Origin: Saccharothrix ecbatanensis
GTDB taxonomy: Bacteria > Actinomycetota > Actinomycetes > Mycobacteriales > Pseudonocardiaceae
Length of the DNA stretch: 64,000 bases
Assembly: GCF_014205015.1 (NCBI RefSeq)
Contig: NZ_JACHMO010000001.1
Location: 1 to 64,000, forward strand
Direction of reading: 5' to 3'
How positions within the stretch are numbered: position 1 is the first letter of the stretch; each line of letters begins with the position of its first letter. Positions 60,301-64,000 of this stretch are shown in pieces. Below the pieces are notes generated by a model, which made no database searches, was not told the DNA's origin, and saw nothing but the letters and a program-made list of their open reading frames with translations. The position numbers and the translations under genes are program-made.

Positions 60301-61864
60301 TGCCTTGGCGCTGCGCCCGGTCCCAGTCGCCGTCCCGTCCGATGGACAGGTCGGTGGCGATGAGGAAGAACCGGTCTCCCTCGGGCGAGCGGATCAGGAA
60401 CGGGTCCCGCAGGCCCTGCGTGCCCTTCGTGGACGTCAGCACCGGGGCGCCGTTGTTCAGTTCGTCCCACTGCAAGGCGTTGTTGCCGCGACTGGCGGCA
60501 AAGTAGATCTTCTCGCCGCTGATGGAGTTGCCGGTGAAGTAGGCGAACGCGTAGCCCGCGTAGGGCTCGGCCTTGGGCAGTTGGCGCACGGTCAGGTCGA
60601 ACGTCCTGCTCACCGTCGCGGCGCCGACGGTGACGGTCGCGGTGAGGTGGACCGCCGCGTCACCCGCGCCGTTGGCGGGCCGCGTCACGACCCCGTCCGT
60701 CGCGACTACGGCGGGCGCCGACGACGACCACGCCACGGTCGCGTTGTTCAGGCCCGTGGTTGGCAGGGTGAGGTGGCCGCGCACGTCATCGGCGTGCGCC
60801 ACGCTCAGTGCGGCGGCGGCTTCCTCCGCCCTGGAACGGTCGCCGGGCAGGGGGAGCACCGTGGCTCGGAAGGACCTCTGCGCGGTCGAGTCACCGCGGG
60901 TCAGCGTCGCGGTGAGCATGACCTGGGCCGGGTCGGCATCCGGTGCGGGCCGCGTGACCTTGCCGCTCGACGCGATCACGGCGGGGTTGTCGGACGCCCA
61001 GGTGATCGTCGAACCGTACGCGGCCTTGGCGGGCAGTGCCAGGTCGGCGGTGACGGCGGACAGGTCGCCGAGCGAGAGATCGGTGAAGTCGCCCTGCAAC
61101 CGCTCGGCGTCGCTAAGCGCGATCGTGGCGACCTCGGCGTCGTCCAGGGCACGGTTGTAGATCCGGAAGTTCTTGACCTTGCCGCGCAAGGTGTTGTCGG
61201 CGGCGTAGTTCGACTCGCCGAGCACGTTGACGGTCGTCGTGCCGTTGCCGATCTGTCCGGGCTGGACGGTCACCGAGGTGTTGCGCCCGACGGCGACGCC
61301 GTCCTCGTAGAGGGTTCCGGTCGTGCCGGCCTGCGTGTAGGTGACCGACTTCCACACACCCCGGTCGAGCCTGCCACCGGAGGACCGCGCGGTCACCTGC
61401 TCGCCGGACCAGTTCGTTTTCGACGCTGCCGCCCGGAAGTTGTCACCGGCGGCGAACAGGTACCCGTTGCCGGAGGAGGATGTCGCCGGGTTGCCCAGAC
61501 CCCAGATGAAGTACGGCGTGGCCTGCGCGGGGTCGATCAGCACGTCCACCGAGACCGTGATCGAGGACAGGCCGGTGGCGATGTTGTGCGGGATCTTGAC
61601 GTGGTCGTCCACGCCGTCCAGCGCCAGCCCTCCGGGGCCGAACCACGTGCCGCCGGCCAGCGTGCCGTTGCGGCCGTTGCCGGAGCTGTCGACCACCGTC
61701 GAACCCGAGGTCTGGGCCAGGTCGTAGCGCAGCAGGAGGCCGTCCGTGACGTCCTCCGCCGCAGCGGCGGCCTGTGGTATCGCGGCTATGCCCCAACACA
61801 ACGTGACGGCCACGCCCGCAGCCAGTTGTCGGAACGTCCGTCTGTCACTGGCCAAGCGCAGCAT
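57365..61864 (-). CDS. Large secreted tandem GH43 enzyme with LamG-like domains
   Basis: The product is 1499 residues. Signal peptide 1-36 (AAGVAVTLCWGIAAIPQAAA). Then a LamG/concanavalin-like domain (about 43-255), two atrophied bacterial Ig-like domains (about 260-430, e.g. TITWASDNPAVIASSGKVTR), a first GH43 five-bladed propeller (about 435-770), a second LamG-like domain (about 780-990), a short Ig-like linker (about 995-1090), a second GH43 propeller beginning GLNADPNIVRFGDTYYIYAT with the catalytic Asp, and a C-terminal helical domain. GH43 enzymes cleave arabinans or xylans outside the cell. Two non-identical catalytic domains in one chain suggest complementary action. A LacI-type operator-like palindrome lies upstream. 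Confidence 0.9.
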   Translation of the reverse strand: MLRLASDRRTFRQLAAGVAVTLCWGIAAIPQAAAAAEDVTDGLLLRYDLAQTSGSTVVDSSGNGRNGTLAGGTWFGPGGLALDGVDDHVKIPHNIATGLSSITVSVDVLIDPAQATPYFIWGLGNPATSSSGNGYLFAAGDNFRAAASKTNWSGEQVTARSSGGRLDRGVWKSVTYTQAGTTGTLYEDGVAVGRNTSVTVQPGQIGNGTTTVNVLGESNYAADNTLRGKVKNFRIYNRALDDAEVATIALSDAERLQGDFTDLSLGDLSAVTADLALPAKAAYGSTITWASDNPAVIASSGKVTRPAPDADPAQVMLTATLTRGDSTAQRSFRATVLPLPGDRSRAEEAAAALSVAHADDVRGHLTLPTTGLNNATVAWSSSAPAVVATDGVVTRPANGAGDAAVHLTATVTVGAATVSRTFDLTVRQLPKAEPYAGYAFAYFTGNSISGEKIYFAASRGNNALQWDELNNGAPVLTSTKGTQGLRDPFLIRSPEGDRFFLIATDLSIGRDGDWDRAQRQGSLYLEVWESTDLVNWSAQRHVKVSPPTAGNTWAPEAYWDDTIKQYVVFWASKLYADNDPQHVGSTYNRMLYATTRDFTTFSEPKIWQDRGSSRIDSTVIRDNGIYYRFTKDEGAGGTGCSDIIQEKATSLTAVDLPGTPAWEFQKGCIGRDAGTSAVEGPTVFKANPGDKSGSPYYLFVDEYGGRGYIPLGTADLDAPDWRVPAAFDLPASPRHGTVVPVTATEHTALLKALDGPIPPEPVKRDSNGLVAHYDLDQAGGTQVDDTSGNGYNATLSGDATWSDGALKLGGANGHVRLPDNIMTGLDEITVSLDVDIDPTQPTPYFIWGLGNTTDNAGDGYLFTTGDSYRSSISPGNWTGEQTVTSGAAVPRGGWRNLTYTLDKADTAKVYLDGVLVGAKTGVTVDPGDIGGGRSTANYIGRSLYAADKYLKGQVRDFSLYARALSAEDVASLSGNTTGVIGVGLDSLKIDARIDTAAGTVVLPVRPGTDLKTLAPRFVVASGSTVTPSGPQDYSKPVTVTVTAKDGTSRQWTVRALEMRSPVLPGLNADPNIVRFGDTYYIYATTDGFPGWSSSSFKVWSSKNLVDWTEHGTILDLGPDVSWADSRAWAPTAIEKDGKYYFYFSADQNIGVAVADSPLGPFTEPLGRPLVDKAGYDNAQQIDPAVFTDDDGRSYLLWGNGTPRIAQLNADMVSLDKSTEQRLSGLTGFREGLFLNKRAGVYYLSWSIDDTRSENYRVGYATGPSPTGPWTSRGEILTKDTANGILGTGHHSIVQVPGTDDWYIAYHRFAIPGGDGTHRETTIDRLHFEPDGSIRKVVPTLESVEPLAYIGGPITTTVSLGTVTLTGGHGVAAIEYRVDGGAWTKYQGPVTVGKGSHTVEYRAQSVNLVRSEVWTLAVQPLTYAQAKAEIAEFKKAGRITPLLAMLAQLHLTRAETAQAAGLPQVAGPALDNIDRLATHVRDGEVRTRMRAIAAELKYQI

Positions 61865-62228
61865 GCGGTCCTCGCTACGTCGCGGGTGATGTTAGCGTTA
61901 ACGCAACGAGTGTGGTTTGCCCGCTCTGGCCATGTCAACAGGCCTATTGGCGGTAGTGACCGCTAATAGCTGCCTGGCTACCGGCCGCTTCTGCCGACGA
62001 CAGTGCGTCGTGGTTATGACTCTGGGGCGCACCAACTACCGCTGATCTCGCGTTGCTTAGGCGCACGGAGGGCGGTTCGCCTTGGCTCAGCTGCAGAGCT
62101 CGATGCCGTGAAAACTGCTTGTCCTGTGTGGACGTGGTTGCGGTTGTTGTGGCCGTATGTGGGTCGGGGTGTCGGATGCGGATCCAGACGGCGTATCCGA
62201 TGGCGGGGACGACTACAACCCCAAGGCC
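61865..62228. other. Intergenic region between GH43 and VOC genes
   Basis: It contains the operator-like palindrome and presumably the GH43 promoter. In 62100-62228 the minus strand has LGVVVVPAIGYAVWIRIRH in one frame, which could be a small membrane-protein scrap, but there is no start or ribosome binding site. No gene is called. Confidence 0.45.
61891..61907 (-). promoter_or_regulatory. LacI-type operator-like palindrome upstream of the GH43 gene
   Basis: tgttagcgttaacgcaa contains the perfect palindrome gcgttaacgc (61896-61905), 27 bp before the GH43 start. LacI-family regulators of actinomycete polysaccharide genes bind similar gTTAgcg/cgcTAAc sites, so sugar-controlled repression is likely. 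Confidence 0.6.
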
Positions 62229-62825
62229 TCAAGCGCCTGGACGCGGCGCAGACCCCCTGATCCGTTCGACCAGCTCGTCCCGGTACTCGGTGGCCGCCTG
62301 GAACTCCGGCTCGTCGCCAACCGCTTTCTTCAGCGCGCCTTCCATGATCTTCAACCCCTGGCGGTCGTCACCGTGCGAGTCGGCCATGCGCGCGGCGTTC
62401 TCCATGGCCTTGGCCAACCGGGTCGTGGCCTCGGGTTCCGCCTGCGCCCTGGTGATCCGGATCCAGTTGCCACCCGGATCGACGACCGCGAATCCGGTGT
62501 AGCGGTCGTTGCGCAGCCGGGGTCGGGTCATCCGCGGGATGCCGGAGATGAGCAGCTTCCCGTGCGTCTTGCGCATGGCCGCCGCGAACTCCTCGAACAA
62601 CGCGTGGATGTCCGGCACGACGACGATGCACGTGCTGTAGGACTGCGCCGGGTCGTAGTCGTCCATGCCGAAGAAGTGCAGGTTGATGTCTTCCCGCCGC
62701 ACCGCCAGGTACGGGTTCGGCCGCGTCTGCCGATAGGTCACCTCGAAGCCGAGCATCTCGTAGAACGACGCGATTTCGTCGATGGAAGGACAGGGCAGGG
62801 CCGGAATCGTCAGTTCGTTCGCCAC
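62229..62825 (-). CDS. VOC-superfamily protein (glyoxalase/bleomycin-resistance type)
   Basis: The product is 198 residues from GTG 62825. Residues 1-125 form the VOC fold (FYEMLGFEVTYRQTRPNPYL, INLHFFGMDDYDPAQSYSTC, GFAVVDPGGNWIRITRAQ). The usual metal-ligand His/Glu positions are only partly kept, so it may bind rather than convert its ligand. The C-terminal helix-rich tail (about 130-198, LAKAMENAARMADSHGDDRQ) is unusual for the family and looks TPR-like. It is monocistronic. Confidence 0.82.
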   Translation of the reverse strand: MANELTIPALPCPSIDEIASFYEMLGFEVTYRQTRPNPYLAVRREDINLHFFGMDDYDPAQSYSTCIVVVPDIHALFEEFAAAMRKTHGKLLISGIPRMTRPRLRNDRYTGFAVVDPGGNWIRITRAQAEPEATTRLAKAMENAARMADSHGDDRQGLKIMEGALKKAVGDEPEFQAATEYRDELVERIRGSAPRPGA

Positions 62826-62950
62826 CGCCCGAACCTAGGCCCGAACCGGCCGAAACGACACGGAGCTATTTGCTCAAGCACATGGATGTGGAGTGCAGGG
62901 GGAGCGTCCCGTGCTGTCGGGCATTGCCCGGGGCGCCACGGACGAGGATG

Positions 62951-63370
62951 TCAGTGGGCGGCTTGGCGTTGCCCTCGTGCGACGGTCAGGCACAGTGCGG
63001 CCAGTGCTGCGATGATCGGCGCCCAGCCGAAACGTTCCCACGGGCTGGGCGAGGCCAGGTTCATCAGTGTTCCCGCCGTGAGCAGCCCGACCAACGCCCA
63101 CGTGCCGACCTTGGCGATTTGTTCCGGTATCCACCGCACGCGGTAGCCACCTCGCCGCAGCACCACCGCTGCGGCCACGAGCCAGAACGCGGTGGCGACC
63201 CCGCTGGCCATCCGCAGGGTGTCGGGCAGTTCGGCCGACGCGCCGCCGTACGCTGCCCGGCCCAGCGGGACTCCGGCAGCCAACAGTGCTTGGAACGCCG
63301 ACACCACAGCGAAGCCTGTTCCGGCAGCGGCGGCGGCCCGTCTCAGTCGGTGAGTGGACGTTGTCGTCAT
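62951..63370 (-). CDS. Small four-helix membrane protein
   Basis: The product is 139 residues from ATG 63370, overlapping the PadR stop (ATGA), with gagggag 5-6 nt upstream. Four hydrophobic helices (GTGFAVVSAFQALLAAGVPL, GVATAFWLVAAAVVLRRGGY, VGTWALVGLLTAGTLMNLAS, WAPIIAALAALCLTVARG). I recognise no function. Small membrane proteins are common targets of autoregulated PadR operons and can affect drug tolerance. Confidence 0.8.
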   Translation of the reverse strand: MTTTSTHRLRRAAAAAGTGFAVVSAFQALLAAGVPLGRAAYGGASAELPDTLRMASGVATAFWLVAAAVVLRRGGYRVRWIPEQIAKVGTWALVGLLTAGTLMNLASPSPWERFGWAPIIAALAALCLTVARGQRQAAH

Positions 63371-63933
63371 GAGGTTCTCCCTCGTCGTGTTTCGGCTGTG
63401 TCGTCGAGTTCGGCGAGAATGGACAGTGCTTCGTGGGCCCATTCCCGCGCGGCGCGGGCGGAATGTTCTCCCGCGGAGACGGTGAGCAGCCAGTAGTCGC
63501 GGTCCTCGCTGTCCTGGCCGTCGATCTCCGAGCGAATCCGCGCGTACCGCTCCAGCGCTTCCTGTGCTTCGGTCAACGTTGCCTGGACCAGCGTCCGGCA
63601 AGCGGCGGGGCCGAGATGACGGCCGAAGTACAGTCGCAGCAACAGTCCGTTGCGTGGTGGCGTGGCCTGTACCGGCTGCGCCAGCAACTCCTCCAGGTGG
63701 CGGATTCCCGCTGGTGTGATCGCGAACGTCGACGCACGGGCCCGAGCCGCGTCCTGTCGGCGCACGAACCCCTGTTGTTCGAGGTTGGCCAGGGTGGGAT
63801 AGATCTGGCCGTAGCTCTCGCTCCAGAAATGTCCCAACACGTCCCGGATCGCTTCCCTCAGCGCGTATCCCGTCATCGGCTGGATGCTCAACCCGCCCAG
63901 CACGGCGATCTCGGTCTGACTCGCTCTCGCCAT
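63367..63933 (-). CDS. PadR-family transcriptional regulator
   Basis: From ATG 63933 (aggag 4 nt upstream; GTG 63936 is too close) the product is 188 residues. The N-terminal winged helix has GGLSIQPMTGYALREAIRDV, then FWSESYGQIYPTLANLEQQG, the classical PadR signature. The C-terminal Vir helical domain (LVQATLTEAQEALERYARIR) mediates dimerisation. It probably represses its own operon through the palindrome upstream. Confidence 0.93.
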   Translation of the reverse strand: MARASQTEIAVLGGLSIQPMTGYALREAIRDVLGHFWSESYGQIYPTLANLEQQGFVRRQDAARARASTFAITPAGIRHLEELLAQPVQATPPRNGLLLRLYFGRHLGPAACRTLVQATLTEAQEALERYARIRSEIDGQDSEDRDYWLLTVSAGEHSARAAREWAHEALSILAELDDTAETRRGRTS

Positions 63934-63942
63934 CACGCTCCT

Positions 63943-63966
63943 CTCTGCCAGATATATCTATCAGAG
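63943..63966 (-). promoter_or_regulatory. PadR operator-like palindrome
   Basis: ctctg (63943-63947) and cagag (63962-63966) flank the perfect inner palindrome agatatatct (63950-63959). It lies 10-33 bp upstream of the PadR start, over the expected promoter or leader, which fits autoregulation. Confidence 0.75.
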
Positions 63967-64000
63967 ACATGGGTTGATCGGCAAGACTCTCGCATCGACC

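Noticed and set aside
59423..61966. 847-codon plus-strand open frame across the GH43 gene
   Set aside because: It is the mirror of a clear GH43 gene with signal peptide; its translation is low-complexity Arg/Gly/Val sequence with no domain.
1..64000. tRNA, rRNA or tmRNA genes
   Set aside because: I read for cloverleaf-like GTTCRANNC blocks and rRNA motifs and saw none I could support; a covariance-model search would settle this.

Overview
The window is high-GC DNA with strong third-position GC bias, many GTG starts, ATGA/GTGA gene overlaps and several actinobacterial families (IS110 and IS3 elements, NatAB with a two-component system, Rhs/HINT toxins, an eCIS-style effector, large secreted GH43 enzymes). 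It comes from a filamentous actinomycete. A Pseudonocardiales-type genus (Saccharothrix, Actinosynnema or Lentzea-like) is a guess from gene content only. I saw no tRNA, rRNA, origin or CRISPR array.

Left part (1-16.4 kb), a patchwork. An IS3 element is interrupted by a complete IS110 element. Next come an IS110 fragment, two broken HINT/toxin cassettes with an immunity gene, and an IS630 scrap. Then a nhaA-GH15 pair runs leftward and ends in a truncated gene at the border of the toxin/IS rubble. 8.8-11.2 kb holds decayed fragments (mgtE, hsdR C-terminus) and diverged repeats. 11.3-14.6 kb is an intact MacB-type ABC pair closed by a strong hairpin. A response regulator and a beheaded histidine kinase follow, fused to integrase and SnoaL-like remnants.

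Middle (16.4-31.4 kb). A 995-residue protein resembles an effector of an extracellular contractile injection system and is followed 14 bp later by a pentapeptide-repeat gene. Then come a NatAB-like exporter with a LuxR-type two-component system, an Rhs tip with its immunity gene, a second Rhs-HINT-toxin tip with its immunity gene on the opposite strand, and a three-subunit molybdenum hydroxylase operon (CoxL/M/S type, but not a true CO dehydrogenase by active-site motif).

31.4-57.2 kb is the most interesting block: a biosynthetic gene cluster bounded by two near-perfect hairpin terminators (31424-31466 and 57108-57151). Seventeen minus-strand genes run leftward from 51.1 kb. A standalone condensation-domain gene and two overlapping ABC exporter genes run rightward from a shared control region with two palindromes. 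The minus strand encodes three groups. (a) Ligase, carrier protein, PLP decarboxylase and acyl-CoA dehydrogenase in overlapping order, which suggests amino-acid tailoring on a carrier. (b) An amino-sugar set: nucleotidyltransferase-like protein, PIG-L deacetylase, TIM-barrel isomerase, DegT aminotransferase, hexapeptide acyltransferase, nucleotide-sugar dehydrogenase and epimerase. (c) A strange trio: a histidyl-tRNA synthetase paralogue, a HisZ-like protein without HisG, and a nucleoside-diphosphate-kinase-like protein with an extra domain. A large pentapeptide-repeat protein may give self-protection. I do not recognise the product. The combination is the best candidate for an undescribed system here.

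Right end (57.2-64 kb). A 1499-residue secreted tandem GH43/LamG protein has a LacI-type operator-like palindrome upstream. It is followed by a VOC-family protein and a PadR regulator/small membrane protein operon with a clear palindromic operator.
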